A stretch of DNA of 64,000 nt, from NCBI RefSeq assembly GCF_000513115.1, contig NZ_BAUU01000010.1, positions 84,035 through 148,034 of the forward strand, read 5' to 3'. Shown here piece by piece: positions 8,692 to 17,435 of this stretch (positions are counted from its first letter, which is position 1; each line of letters begins with the position of its first letter). Position numbers and translations under genes: made by a program. The notes below the pieces were generated by a model that was given only the letters and a program-made list of their open reading frames with translations, was not told the origin of the DNA and made no database searches. Source of the DNA: Halalkalibacter hemicellulosilyticusJCM 9152 (GTDB taxonomy: Bacteria > Bacillota > Bacilli > Bacillales > Bacillaceae_D).

Positions 8692-9759
8692 CTATGAGCC
8701 AGAATGATATTTATACATCCATAGAACGCCACTCTTTAACACACGTGGTACTCGCCCAAGTAATGTACGCTCTCCCATCAATCCGAAACCGTGTTTTTTT
8801 CCTAAAGAGCCTAAAACCCCTTTGAGCTTAATTTTTGGTAACTGTTCAGGTAGTGGTTCATTATTCCATTGTTTCTTTAATATCGTGACAATTTGCTCGC
8901 CTTGTCCTTCAGCAAGCTGCGCGCTCGGAGCATGAGGTAAGCTAGCGCAATCACCTACAACAAATACGTCTTCATCTGTCGGCAGAAAATGCTGTGGAGT
9001 TAGAATAATTCTATCATGTGCATCTTTTTCGACATCTAGATTACGAACGACTTCAACAGGTTGAACGCCTGCTGTCCAAATAATCGCATCACTCTTTATT
9101 TTCTCATCATGGTTATATAAACCATCTTCCTCAACTTTTGTAATGTTTGATTTATTTATAACTTCAACGCCGTGTTCAATAAACCAATCTTGAACATATG
9201 TGCTTAATTTTCGTGGAAACATGGAAAGGATAATTTCACCACGATCAAATAATTTAATCGTTAAATCGGGTCTGCTTTCACGTAATTCACTTGCTAATTC
9301 TACTCCACTTAAACCTGCACCGACAATCGAAATAATTCCATTTGGTTTAACATTATTGATCGTTTCGTATGTCTTACGAGTTGCGTCCATAGACTGAATA
9401 CTATGAGTAAATTCCTTTGCACCGGGAACATTGTGATATTTATCTTCACAACCCAGACCAATGACCAGTTTGTCATACGTCAGTACACTTTCGTCCTTGA
9501 ATTGAATCTGTTTGTCTTGAAGCTGAATAGAAGTGACTGTTCCATAGCGAATAGAAACACGTTGATCATCAGGAAAAGCAACACGTAGGTTGTGATCAGC
9601 CGCTGTACCGGCAGCAAGTGCATAGTATTCTGTCTTAAGACAGTGATAGGGAAGTCGATCAACTAATATAATTTCAATATTGTCTGGTAAGTCAGGAAGT
9701 AAGCGTTGGATAATTCGCATTCCACCATATCCACCACCGAGAATAATTAATTTCTGCAT
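8692..9759 (-). CDS. yutJ: YutJ, type II NADH dehydrogenase-like flavoprotein
   Basis: This 355-residue protein equals YutJ in length and has the two dinucleotide folds of NDH-2. The FAD motif is LIILGGGYGGMRII at the N-terminus, the NADH motif is SIVGAGLSGVELASELRE near residue 150, and the second FAD motif is VFVVGDCASLPHAP. It should oxidise NADH to feed quinone without pumping protons. Met7 of the longest frame is the start because AAAGGAG lies 6 bases before it. Compared with YumB it lacks a long C-terminal membrane-anchoring extension. Confidence 0.85.
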   Translation of the reverse strand: MQKLIILGGGYGGMRIIQRLLPDLPDNIEIILVDRLPYHCLKTEYYALAAGTAADHNLRVAFPDDQRVSIRYGTVTSIQLQDKQIQFKDESVLTYDKLVIGLGCEDKYHNVPGAKEFTHSIQSMDATRKTYETINNVKPNGIISIVGAGLSGVELASELRESRPDLTIKLFDRGEIILSMFPRKLSTYVQDWFIEHGVEVINKSNITKVEEDGLYNHDEKIKSDAIIWTAGVQPVEVVRNLDVEKDAHDRIILTPQHFLPTDEDVFVVGDCASLPHAPSAQLAEGQGEQIVTILKKQWNNEPLPEQLPKIKLKGVLGSLGKKHGFGLMGERTLLGRVPRVLKSGVLWMYKYHSGS

Positions 9760-9988
9760 AAGAGTCTCCTTTGACATGAAAGTGAAAGTAAGAAAATTGC
9801 AAACGATTGCATTTAAAGGATTACCTTTACTTAATGATATTGTCAGTTTGATTATATCAATTTGAGATAAAATAACAACAAATTGGTGAACTTTTTGATT
9901 ATTGTGTGTATTGTGAAAAAAGATAAACTTAATTGACTTCTCCCATGAGCGAGAGTAGCATAAATGTTAGATCAAATGAGGTGAAAGT

Positions 9989-10225
9989 ATGCGACCAATT
10001 ATTGAATTTTGTTTAAGCAATTTAGCAAGTGGCTCTCAGGAAGCGATGGAAATGCTAGAGAAGGATCCTAACTTAGATATTATTGAATATGGATGTTTGA
10101 ATCATTGTGGTCAATGTGCACTTGCTCCTTTTGCACTGGTAAATGGTGAATATATTACCGGAGAAACCAATGAAGAGCTTGTCGATCACATCTATGAATA
10201 TTTGGAAGAGAATCCGATGTTCTAA
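9989..10225 (+). CDS. yuzB: YuzB, DUF1450 protein
   Basis: This 78-residue protein has the DUF1450 pattern: [15 protein letters not shown] at the N-terminus and a CxxC cysteine pair in [21 protein letters not shown]. The cysteines suggest a thioredoxin-like fold or metal site, but no function is established. Divergent from yutJ and followed by a small Cys-rich gene and dapF. AGGTGA precedes the ATG. Confidence 0.88.
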   Translation: MRPIIEFCLSNLASGSQEAMEMLEKDPNLDIIEYGCLNHCGQCALAPFALVNGEYITGETNEELVDHIYEYLEENPMF

Positions 10226-10254
10226 TGAAGTGGGAAAATGAGGAGAGATAAAAA

Positions 10255-10497
10255 ATGGAGATGATTCCTTTTACTCATACGTGGCCATATGAGATGATGA
10301 TGGGAGATATTTATTTCCAATCATGTCCATTTTGTCATGAAGAACAAGTGAGAACCAATATGAAGAAAGCAGAGTTTCAACGAGCGCACGAAGGAATTAA
10401 AACAAGGCTAATCATGCCCTGCTGTCATGGAGTTATGACGATACTAGAGGCTGATGATGATTATTTTTGGACAGACAAGCCATTGCGAAAGGGGTAA
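10255..10497 (+). CDS. Small protein with CPFC and PCCH motifs, unknown
   Basis: I do not recognise this 80-residue protein. It has CPFC (residues 24-27) and PCCHG (residues 55-59), a CxxC...CC spacing typical of a zinc ribbon. No membrane segment is seen. GGAGAGA lies before the ATG. It sits between yuzB and dapF, with dapF starting 5 bases after its stop, so the three are likely co-transcribed. Confidence 0.7.
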   Translation: MEMIPFTHTWPYEMMMGDIYFQSCPFCHEEQVRTNMKKAEFQRAHEGIKTRLIMPCCHGVMTILEADDDYFWTDKPLRKG

Positions 10498-10502
10498 CAG
10501 AT

Positions 10503-11351
10503 ATGCAATTTACAAAGATGCATGGACTTGGAAACAGTTATGTTTATGTTGATGTGTTTAAGCAGTCATTAAATGAAGAGGAACTACCAAAGCTTGCGAT
10601 TGAAGTGGCTGATAAAAATAAGGGAATTGGCTCTGATGGATTGATTTTAGTAGCTCCATCAGAACAAGCTCCAGTTAAAATGAGGATATTTAATAACGAT
10701 GGCTCTGAAGCAAAAAATTGTGGAAACGGGTTAAGGTGTGTGGCAAAGTTTGCTTATGAGAACGATTATGTGACAGAGGAGACCTTTACCATTGAGACAC
10801 TAGCAGGACTTGTGGAAGCAGAAGTACATGTGGAAGCAGAACGTGTCACAAATGTCACCATTAACATGGGCAAACCGATTTTGCACCGGGAACGTATTCC
10901 GATGCTTGGAGAACCGATTGAACAGGTAGTAGCTGAACCATTTTTAGTAGGTGAAGAAACTGTAGATGTAACGGCTGTTTCAATGGGAAACCCCCATGCA
11001 GTTATGTATGTTGACGATATTGATCAAGCTCCTGTTTCGACAGTTGGTCCTTTAATGGAGAAGGATGAACGCTTTCCTGATTGGGTAAATGTTGAATTTG
11101 TTGAAGTTGTTTCTGAACATGAGCTTCATTTTCGAGTTTGGGAAAGAGGGTCTGGGATTACACAAGCGTGTGGAACTGGAGCGTGTGCAGCTGTTGTTGC
11201 TTCTGTACTTAATGGATATTGTCATAAAGGGGAAGAGGTTGTTGTCCACTTATTAGGGGGAGACTTACGCATTACTTGGAATGAGGATGGTGATGTACTC
11301 ATGACAGGTGGAGCAGAAGTAATTTGTGAAGGGATATTTAAACGTAAGTAA
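10503..11351 (+). CDS. dapF: Diaminopimelate epimerase
   Basis: This 282-residue enzyme interconverts LL- and meso-diaminopimelate for lysine and peptidoglycan synthesis. The two catalytic cysteines are in NCGNGLRCV (about residue 76) and [12 protein letters not shown] (about residue 220). The N-terminus [17 protein letters not shown] is typical. ATG 10503 is preferred over an upstream frame because AAAGGGG lies just before it. Confidence 0.97.
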   Translation: MQFTKMHGLGNSYVYVDVFKQSLNEEELPKLAIEVADKNKGIGSDGLILVAPSEQAPVKMRIFNNDGSEAKNCGNGLRCVAKFAYENDYVTEETFTIETLAGLVEAEVHVEAERVTNVTINMGKPILHRERIPMLGEPIEQVVAEPFLVGEETVDVTAVSMGNPHAVMYVDDIDQAPVSTVGPLMEKDERFPDWVNVEFVEVVSEHELHFRVWERGSGITQACGTGACAAVVASVLNGYCHKGEEVVVHLLGGDLRITWNEDGDVLMTGGAEVICEGIFKRK

Positions 11352-11540
11352 TGAATAAGAATTTATAAGTGGTTTCCAAGATGAATCGTTCCCAGGGACA
11401 GTGGAGGGATAGAGGGCGTGGTCGTAGAAAGGTCATGTGCTGTATGCGGTTCCTCACTCCTCTGTTTCATTTTTGCTGCAATATCGGCAGGGGGATTCCT
11501 TATTGGCGTGCGCTCTTTCATGCTCTGAGAGAAGAGAGAG

Positions 11541-11583
11541 AAGGCCACTGAAAAAGTTAAAACGAAACTTTTTCAGTGGCCTT
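11541..11583. repeat. R1 hairpin repeat, perfect 18-bp stem
   Basis: AAGGCCACTGAAAAAGTT and its exact complement AACTTTTTCAGTGGCCTT enclose a short A-rich loop. Near-identical hairpins occur near 12.0, 27.3 and 34.9 kb. It may terminate transcription, but its recurrence marks it as a dispersed element. Confidence 0.75.
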
Positions 11584-11599
11584 ATGAAAGAGCGGAGTA

Positions 11600-11830
11600 C
11601 GACGACGAGGCAGGTGACCTCGTCTGACATGTGTTCCTCGTTCCTCTATTCACTTTGTATGTCCCTTTTTACTGTTATTACGGTCTCCTCATTCCTCTAT
11701 TTCGAGTTTTATTTCTTCTTTTGACCTTGTTTAGCTCAAATAGCGGAATGAGGATTCCTTTTTCTTCTCAGGAAGCAGGCTTTTCCTGATTTAGGGGCAG
11801 GAGGATTCCCTTTTTTTTGTGCGCTCCTGA
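11600..11830. repeat. R3 dispersed repeat, copy 1
   Basis: This non-coding stretch of about 230 bp shares several blocks with 35,050-35,252: CCTCATTCCTCTATTTCG, AGCTCAAATAGCGGAATGAGG, TTCTTCTCAGGAAGC and AGGAGGATTCCCTTT. The first two blocks (11,687-11,706 and 11,735-11,753) form an inverted repeat. Short frames here (11,369-11,724, 11,830-12,057) show no protein-like pattern. The gap 11,352-12,053 therefore holds R1, R3 and R2 and no gene. Confidence 0.6.
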
Positions 11831-11839
11831 TGTTTTTTC

Positions 11840-12051
11840 ACCAGTGGATAGAGAAAAGAAGGTGTAGACGAATTCGTGTGGCGTTGGTATCGCTCGTTAC
11901 GCGTTTTTCTGACAGAACCCCGCTTTCAAAAAAACTTAACCCAGTTGTACGGCTCCACACAACGCTAATAAGAAAAGACCGCTACTGGAGGATACCGAAA
12001 AAGTTAAAAACCAAACTTTTTCAGTGCCCTTGCTACTGCGGTCTTTTCTTA
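11840..12051. repeat. R2 dispersed repeat, copy B, interrupted by an R1-like hairpin
   Basis: Shares CGTTACGCG...CTGA..GAACCCC.CTTTCA, GTTGTACGGCTC and the terminal TAAGAAAAGACCGC/GCGGTCTTTTCTTA hairpin with other R2 copies. The two terminal arms (11,969-11,982 and 12,038-12,051) are separated by an R1-type hairpin. Its right end lies two bases from the stop codon of the minus-strand mqnE gene. Confidence 0.6.
11988..12031. repeat. R1-like hairpin nested in R2 copy B
   Basis: A 44-bp segment with CGAAAAAGTT and AACTTTTTCAG-type arms lies inside the terminal hairpin of R2. It is flanked by the direct repeat GCTACTG at 11,981-11,987 and 12,032-12,038, as a target-site duplication would be. Confidence 0.5.
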
Positions 12052-12053
12052 GG

Positions 12054-13148
12054 TTAATATTCTTTAATAACGTTATAGAATGTATCTCGTTCAACAGGCG
12101 TTTTGCCTGCGCTCTTTATAAGATATATCAGTTCTTCACGTGTAATTCCTTGAGAGGTTAGAGCACCAACCGAGTGAGAGATGCGCTCTTCAATTAAAGT
12201 TCCATGAATATCACTTGAACCGAATGTTAATGCCATTTGCGTTAATTGAACACCGATATTAATCCAATATGCTTTAATATGGTCGAAATTATCAAGCATC
12301 AGACGACTTATCGCGAGTGTACGCATGTCATCAAACGCACTAGTACGGCGTTTTAAGCCAGCTTTTACACTGCGGGGCTGCATCGCTAATGGTATAAAGA
12401 CCATAAAGCCGTTCGTGCGATCTTGAAGTTGACGCAGACGATCCATATGAATAAGACGCTCTTCCATTGATTCAATTGAACCATAGAGCATAGTAGCATG
12501 TGTCTGTAATCCAAGTCCATGAGCAATTTCATGTGCTTCAAGCCATTGATCAGTTGATGCCTTCTCAGGGCTCATCTTAGCACGGTATCGTTCCGTTAAG
12601 ATTTCTGCACCGCCGCCAGGGAGTGTATCAAGTCCAGCTTTCATTAATTCTTCTAAAACTTCCTTCATTGTTAATCCTGATATTCTAGAGAAAAATTCAA
12701 TTTCAGCACCGGTATATGCCTTTACTGTTACGTGTGGATAATGCTTTTTCAATGTGCGTATCGTGTCTAGATAGTAATCAAAGGGAAGTTCATTGTTATG
12801 GCCACCAACGATGTGGAATTCACGAATGTTATCGTTCCAGCGTTGTTCAACATACTCTAATAATGCTGCTTCATCCATCGTATAGGCGCCTTCCTGTCCT
12901 GGCTTTCGTTTGAAGCCACAAAAGCCACAGTTCGCTTCGCATACATTTGTTGGGTTAATGTACATATTTTCAATGAAATAAACACTTTGACCATTTTTCT
13001 TTATGTTCACTTGGTTGGCTAGTTGTGCGATACCAAGGAGGTCAGGTGATTCAAATAGGTACAAACCATCTTCCATACTTAAACGAACCTGGTTATGTAC
13101 TTTCTCAGCAATTGCTTCTAGTTTTGTGTCAGTTAACATGATGCTCAT
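12054..13148 (-). CDS. mqnE: Aminofutalosine synthase MqnE (radical SAM)
   Basis: This 364-residue radical-SAM enzyme carries CEANCGFCGF (the CxxxCxxC cluster ligands, about residues 69-76) followed by KRKPGQEGAYTM, and GLDTLPGGGAEIL in the middle. These are signatures of the MqnE/MqnC/CofH group; the KPGQEGAYTM form favours MqnE, which joins 3-(carboxyvinyloxy)benzoate and SAM to make aminofutalosine for menaquinone. MqnC is the main alternative. GGGGG lies 9 bases before the ATG. The stop abuts an R2 repeat. The gene implies a futalosine route rather than the o-succinylbenzoate route of B. subtilis. Confidence 0.85.
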   Translation of the reverse strand: MSIMLTDTKLEAIAEKVHNQVRLSMEDGLYLFESPDLLGIAQLANQVNIKKNGQSVYFIENMYINPTNVCEANCGFCGFKRKPGQEGAYTMDEAALLEYVEQRWNDNIREFHIVGGHNNELPFDYYLDTIRTLKKHYPHVTVKAYTGAEIEFFSRISGLTMKEVLEELMKAGLDTLPGGGAEILTERYRAKMSPEKASTDQWLEAHEIAHGLGLQTHATMLYGSIESMEERLIHMDRLRQLQDRTNGFMVFIPLAMQPRSVKAGLKRRTSAFDDMRTLAISRLMLDNFDHIKAYWINIGVQLTQMALTFGSSDIHGTLIEERISHSVGALTSQGITREELIYLIKSAGKTPVERDTFYNVIKEY

Positions 13149-13455
13149 ATATTCGTTCCCCCATTTCCTTAGCCTTTAATGCTAATTCCATATTAAATTA
13201 ATTAAGAAACTTATGCAGAAAAAGAGGGCTACACCCTCTCAATGTCGAAATAATTGATATATCATTGACGTTTAGAAAGCTCTATTTTCTATTATACTAT
13301 TAGTTTGAAGTGAATGAAAGGAAGACATCTATTCCACATTGTAACATAATTGTTCGTAAAAATATGGAATCGTATTGGTAATTATTGCGTTCTAACTGTT
13401 AGTTTTGTAAACTAAAGGTAGCTGAAGAATCAGTATTTGGAGAGAGGTGATAGGG
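13149..13455. other. Intergenic gap between divergent mqnE and the Spo0E-like gene
   Basis: It is AT-rich with a short GAGGG/CCCTC hairpin near 13,228 and AT-rich promoter-like sequence. I see no gene or recognised regulatory motif in it. Confidence 0.5.
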
Positions 13456-13641
13456 ATGTGTAATGTAAGCCATGAAGCCTATTTTAAGAAAATAGAGGAC
13501 CTACGTTATAAGATGATTGATGCTGCGAAAGAATATGGAATGAATCACCCTATTGTCCTACAATACAGTCAAAAATTAGATCATACGCATAATGAACTAA
13601 TGATGATTACCAATACAACTTCTCAGTTAAACAATCATTGA
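13456..13641 (+). CDS. Spo0E-like aspartyl-phosphate phosphatase
   Basis: This 61-residue helical hairpin protein fits the Spo0E family, which dephosphorylates Spo0A~P or related response regulators. The family motif is visible as QYSQKLDHTHNEL near the C-terminus (S-x-x-L-D core). The GTG at 13,447 is too near the ribosome site AGAGAGG, so ATG 13,456 is chosen. It would act as a brake on sporulation entry. It is a single gene with its own upstream region. Confidence 0.8.
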   Translation: MCNVSHEAYFKKIEDLRYKMIDAAKEYGMNHPIVLQYSQKLDHTHNELMMITNTTSQLNNH

Positions 13642-13670
13642 TGTTGTTCCATAAAATGAAGTCGTCTTCC

Positions 13671-13700
13671 TTGAGTGGTAAGGAGTAAATGACGTATAAT
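13671..13700 (+). promoter_or_regulatory. Sigma-A-type promoter of yutM
   Basis: TTGAGT (13,671-13,676), 18 bases, TATAAT (13,695-13,700), 27 bases before the yutM start codon. Confidence 0.6.
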
Positions 13701-13727
13701 AGAAATAGTGTTAGGAGGAGGGATGTT

Positions 13728-14081
13728 ATGATTAAAATAACGGAATCCGCCGTGAGTCAAATCTTAAGTATGAAAGAAGCAGAAGGTGATGACACTCTTA
13801 TGCTCCGTTTTGGAGTAAAAGGTGGGGGCTGTAGTGGTCTTTCATATGGTATGGGTTTTGACAATCAAAAAACGGAAGATGATGAACAATTTCACATTGA
13901 TGGATTAGATGTGTTAATTGATAAGGACAGTATTCCTATAGTGAAAGACGTAGTCGTCGATTATAAGCAAAATATGATGGGGGGCGGATTCACAATTGAT
14001 AATCCAAATGCGATTGCCAATTGTGGCTGTGGCTCATCATTCAGAACAGCAACTAATGCTGGAACACCAGAGGAATGTTAA
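13728..14081 (+). CDS. yutM: YutM, HesB/IscA/ErpA-type Fe-S protein
   Basis: This 117-residue A-type carrier passes Fe-S clusters to target enzymes. The three ligand cysteines are in GGGCSGLSYG (about residue 35) and NCGCGSSF near the C-terminus, in the C-X(n)-C-G-C layout of the family. AGGAGGAGGG supports ATG 13,728 over an upstream frame. It has its own promoter and a strong terminator. Confidence 0.93.
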   Translation: MIKITESAVSQILSMKEAEGDDTLMLRFGVKGGGCSGLSYGMGFDNQKTEDDEQFHIDGLDVLIDKDSIPIVKDVVVDYKQNMMGGGFTIDNPNAIANCGCGSSFRTATNAGTPEEC

Positions 14082-14089
14082 TACTACGT

Positions 14090-14127
14090 GAAAACGTGGC
14101 TATCTATAGAGGTAGCCACGTTTTCTC
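14090..14127. terminator. Terminator after yutM
   Basis: GAAAACGTGGCTA and TAGCCACGTTTTC form a 13-bp stem with A/T tails; it may serve yutM and the convergent yumC. Confidence 0.85.
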
Positions 14128-14199
14128 TTTATATATAAGATTAATCAAGGGCAAAGTCGATTCCCAGATGCTCCATATAACGATCATCCACGAATGCTT

Positions 14200-15191
14200 T
14201 TAAAAAAGGCTTGTGCTATGTCCAGGGAATACTTTTGCAGTCGGATCGATGTATGTTTTGGCGTTGTTAATCGCAGTAGGAGCCTCTCCAAAGCCAGTTG
14301 CAATTAACTTAACCTTACCTTCGTATGTACAAACATCACCTGCAGCATAAATACCAGGAAGGTTTGTTTCCATTTTAGTATTTACCTTGATAGCATTTCG
14401 CTCAATGTCCAGGCCCCATTTTTTGATTGGGCCAAGAGAAGAAACAAAGCCGAAATTAACAATGACAGAATCGACATCTATTGTGTGTGTCTGACTCCCT
14501 TTGATCTCAGCGAGTTTGACTTGATTAATCGCCTCTCCATTCCCAATTAACTCTTGAATTTGGAACGGTGTTAAGATTTTCACGTTTGATTTCTTTAACA
14601 AGTCGAGGCTGTGCTCATGAGCACGGAATTTGTCACGGCGGTGGATAAGAGTAACTTCCTTTGCAATCGGTTCAAGCATTAATGACCAGTCGACTGCGGA
14701 ATCCCCTCCCCACATACGATTACGCGCTTCCCTGCGAAAGCACTCAAATCTTGAATGAAATAGTGTAAATTCTTTCCTTCGTAATTACTGGCGCCTTCTA
14801 CTTCTAACCGTCTAGGCTGAAAGGCACCAGCACCTGCTGTAATGATAACAGCTTTGGTAAAATGAGTATCTTTATCTGTTTGGATAATATAAGATTCATC
14901 TTCTTGTTTAATCAATTCTTGTACAGACTGCTCTAAAACAATCGTGGGGTTAAATTGACTTGCTTGTTCAGCAAGGCGGTCAACTAGCTCTTGGGCACGA
15001 ACCTTTGGAAAACCAGCAACATCGTAAATATACTTTTCAGGATAGAGGGCAGATAATTGTCCCCCTAGTTGTGGCATACTTTCAATTATTTTGACTTTTG
15101 CTTGTCTCATTCCACCATAAAAAGCAGCGAAGAGCCCAGTAGGTCCTCCTCCGATAATTGTAATATCATACATATTTGTTGAATCTGACAT
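14200..15191 (-). pseudogene. yumC: YumC, ferredoxin/flavodoxin-NADP reductase, frameshifted
   Basis: Two frames together give a YumC-type, TrxR-like FNR. The first (15,191 down to about 14,705) holds the FAD motif [19 protein letters not shown] and ends in [14 protein letters not shown]. The second (from 14,715) continues with GGDSAVDW and HRRDKFRAH, the NADPH site, to [11 protein letters not shown]. The correct reading [10 protein letters not shown] is restored by one extra G in the G run near 14,705. A second single-T loss near 14,204 may hide a C-terminal tail of about 20 codons (AFVDDRYMEHLGIDF). YumC is essential in B. subtilis, so sequence error is a serious alternative to real inactivation. 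CGGAGGTGA precedes the start. Confidence 0.85.
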
Positions 15192-15453
15192 GTTCGGTCA
15201 CCTCCGAGTATTCATATGAATTATTATATGCACAAATAGAAACAAAAAGAAAGAAAGTAAGGGGAACCTTCTTATGAATATTCCTCATTGTGTTCGCTTA
15301 CATTAAGAGTAGGTAAAATATAAGAAGATACGTCATGGTATTTATTGAAATGTTTAAAAAGTAGTTGAAATATGTCAAGAAAACGCATATTATAGTACTG
15401 TGTTGAGTGAATTCTTTGCGAGATTATCTGACAAACTATTTCTTTGTTTCTAT

Positions 15454-15471
15454 TCGTGAAATTATTCACAA
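15454..15471. promoter_or_regulatory. Rex-like operator upstream of yumB
   Basis: TCGTGAA-ATTA-TTCACAA differs by one base from the Rex consensus TTGTGAA-N4-TTCACAA. Rex represses NDH-2 genes in Gram-positives and releases DNA when NADH rises. The site lies 55 bases before the NDH-2 start codon. The rest of 15,192-15,525 holds only AT-rich promoter-like sequence for the divergent genes. Confidence 0.6.
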
Positions 15472-15525
15472 AAAGTTCGTTGCAATTTTCTATGAAAATC
15501 TATACAGAAAGCGGAAGTGATTTTG

Positions 15526-16722
15526 TTGAAGAAGCCCAATATTGTCCTTTTAGGTGCCGGATATGGTGGTATGATAACGGCAGCTCGTTTATCAAAGAAG
15601 GTAGGTCATGATGCTAATATTACACTAGTTAATAAGCATGATTACCATTACCAAACGACATGGTTACACGAACCAGCAGCAGGTACATTATCAGCTGATC
15701 GTACTCGTATGCCAATTGATAGCGTTCTTGATTTAAATAAGATTAACTTTGTAAAAGATGAAGTTGTAGAAATTAAACGGGAAGAGAAGAAAGTTGTTTT
15801 AAAGCAAGGTGAATTAGAATATGATTACCTTGTTGTTGGATTAGGTTCTGAAGCAGAGACATTTGGTGTTCCGGGTGTTCATGAGTATGCTTATTGCAAA
15901 TGGACAGTAAACGGTGTTCGTGAAGTAAAGGAGCATATTGAATATCAATTTGCTAAGTATAACAATTTATCTGAAAAGAAGGACGAGTTGTTAACATTTA
16001 TCGTTGCAGGAGCTGGATTCACTGGTATTGAATTTATTGGTGAACTTTCTGAGCGCGTTCCAGAGCTTTGCAAAACATACGATATTCCACAAGAAAAAGT
16101 AAAAATGTATGTGATTGAGGCAGCGCCAACAGCACTTCCTGGTTTTGATCCAGAGCTTGTTGAATATGCAATGAACTTACTGGAGAGCCGTGGAGTTGAA
16201 TTCAAGATCAACTGCCCAATTAAGGAAGTGACAGAGGCTGGCGTCATTCTTGCAAGTGGTGATGAAATTAAAGCCGAGACGGTCGTTTGGGCAACTGGAG
16301 TTCGAGGCAGCTCGATTATCGAAAAATCTGGCTTTGAAGCAATGCGTGGTCGTATAAAAGTCGAACCAGATTTACGTGCACCAGGTCATGAAGATGTATT
16401 CGTCATTGGTGATTGTGCGCTAATTATTAATGAAGAAATTAATCGGCCGTATCCTCCAACTGCTCAAATTGCGATGCAAATGGCTGAAACCTGTGCAAGC
16501 AATATAAAAGCATTGATGGATGGAGGTTCATTACAATCATTTACTCCAGAGATTAAAGGGACTGTTGCTTCATTAGGTGGGAAAGAAGCAATTGGAGTCG
16601 TAGGATCGAAAAAGTTATTTGGATCAACTGCTAATTTCATGAAAAAGATGATTGATAATCGTTATTTATTTTTATTAGGTGGACCGGGACTTGTCCTAAA
16701 GCGCGGTAAGAATCCTATGTAA
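15526..16722 (+). CDS. yumB: YumB/Ndh, type II NADH dehydrogenase
   Basis: This flavoprotein of 398 residues oxidises NADH and reduces menaquinone at the membrane. FAD motif [14 protein letters not shown] is N-terminal; the NADH motif [17 protein letters not shown] is near residue 165; [10 protein letters not shown] near residue 300 is the second FAD contact; the C-terminal segment [17 protein letters not shown] is the usual amphipathic membrane-binding region. The frame opens with GTG, TTG, TTG; TTG 15,526 is chosen because GGAAGTGAT precedes it at good spacing and gives [13 protein letters not shown] Rex-like operator upstream fits redox control. Confidence 0.92.
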   Translation: MKKPNIVLLGAGYGGMITAARLSKKVGHDANITLVNKHDYHYQTTWLHEPAAGTLSADRTRMPIDSVLDLNKINFVKDEVVEIKREEKKVVLKQGELEYDYLVVGLGSEAETFGVPGVHEYAYCKWTVNGVREVKEHIEYQFAKYNNLSEKKDELLTFIVAGAGFTGIEFIGELSERVPELCKTYDIPQEKVKMYVIEAAPTALPGFDPELVEYAMNLLESRGVEFKINCPIKEVTEAGVILASGDEIKAETVVWATGVRGSSIIEKSGFEAMRGRIKVEPDLRAPGHEDVFVIGDCALIINEEINRPYPPTAQIAMQMAETCASNIKALMDGGSLQSFTPEIKGTVASLGGKEAIGVVGSKKLFGSTANFMKKMIDNRYLFLLGGPGLVLKRGKNPM

Positions 16723-16734
16723 TAAAATGTGATA

Positions 16735-16774
16735 AAAATGGCGTAAGAGGTACTCCCTTTTACGCCATTTTTTT
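16735..16774 (+). terminator. Terminator after yumB
   Basis: AAAATGGCGTAA and TTACGCCATTTT arms followed by a T run. Confidence 0.85.
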
Positions 16775-16869
16775 AACACCAGTAGGGTGGCGTTGCTCGT
16801 TTCAAAAGCTTGTTAGGTAGTTTTTCTTAAAAGCTAAGAATTTATAAAGTTCGAGGAAGGAAATGTGAG

Positions 16870-17025
16870 AAGAATCGAAGAAGCTAGTGGGACCATTCAA
16901 AGAAGAGCGTTAGCTTCGCGCGTTACACGTTATTCTGAAAGAACCCCACTTTCAGAATAACTAAAAACCGTTGTAACGGCTCCGCGCAACGCAATTAAGA
17001 AAAGACTGCTGCGCAGTTTTTCTTA
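16870..17025. repeat. R2 dispersed repeat, copy C (about 155 bp)
   Basis: It shares GAAGAAGCTAGTGGGAC, GAGCGTT, the TTCTGAAA/TTTCAGAA hairpin, CCGTTGTAACGGCTC and the AAGAAAAGACTGC/GCAGTTTTTCTT terminal hairpin with copy D at 25.1 kb. A fragment resembling its left part precedes it near 16,790. No gene lies in 16,723-17,112. Confidence 0.7.
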
Positions 17026-17112
17026 ATGTAACAATTTGTTCATAACGTATGTTATTGACTGTCATTTTAAATGTTGATTAAATTATAACAGGTACTATTG
17101 GGGGTGCAATGG

Positions 17113-17430
17113 GTGAGTATACCACAATTAATTATTTCAATTGTGCTATTCCTAGTTCTCTTTTTTGGGATAGGTTTTTTGTTAAATATGATTTTACGCT
17201 CAACATGGATCATGGCATTTATTTATCCTCTTGTGATTATATGGATTGTAAATGATGCTCGTTTAGTTGAGTATGTTACACAGCCTGCGGTGGCGTTTTC
17301 GTCTATTGGGGAAAGCGTGTTTTCTTTGCAGCCTGTCGATTTGATTATTTTGTTAAGTGGTTTTGCTGGAGCGATTATTTCAGGTGTAGTGATTAAAATG
17401 CTTCGTGTTCGTGGCTATCAGATGTTTTAG
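17113..17430 (+). CDS. yuiB: YuiB family small membrane protein
   Basis: This 105-residue protein has three to four hydrophobic segments (IISIVLFLVLFFGIGFLLNM, WIMAFIYPLVIIWIV, LIILLSGFAGAIISGVVI) and the FGIGFLLNMILRSTWIMA stretch and length of YuiB. Its function is unknown. GTG 17,113 is chosen because GGGGGTG lies six bases before it; the TTG at 17,098 has no ribosome site. A hairpin terminator with a GAAA tetraloop follows. Confidence 0.8.
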   Translation: MSIPQLIISIVLFLVLFFGIGFLLNMILRSTWIMAFIYPLVIIWIVNDARLVEYVTQPAVAFSSIGESVFSLQPVDLIILLSGFAGAIISGVVIKMLRVRGYQMF

Positions 17431-17435
17431 CAGAA

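Noticed and set aside
9835..9859. TGATAT-N13-ATATCA palindrome between yutJ and yuzB as a Fur or Rex site
   Set aside because: Short arms in AT-rich sequence and no good match to either consensus.
11369..12057. Three short plus-strand frames (11,369; 11,437; 11,830)
   Set aside because: They lie in the R1/R3/R2 repeats and have no ribosome site or protein-like pattern.
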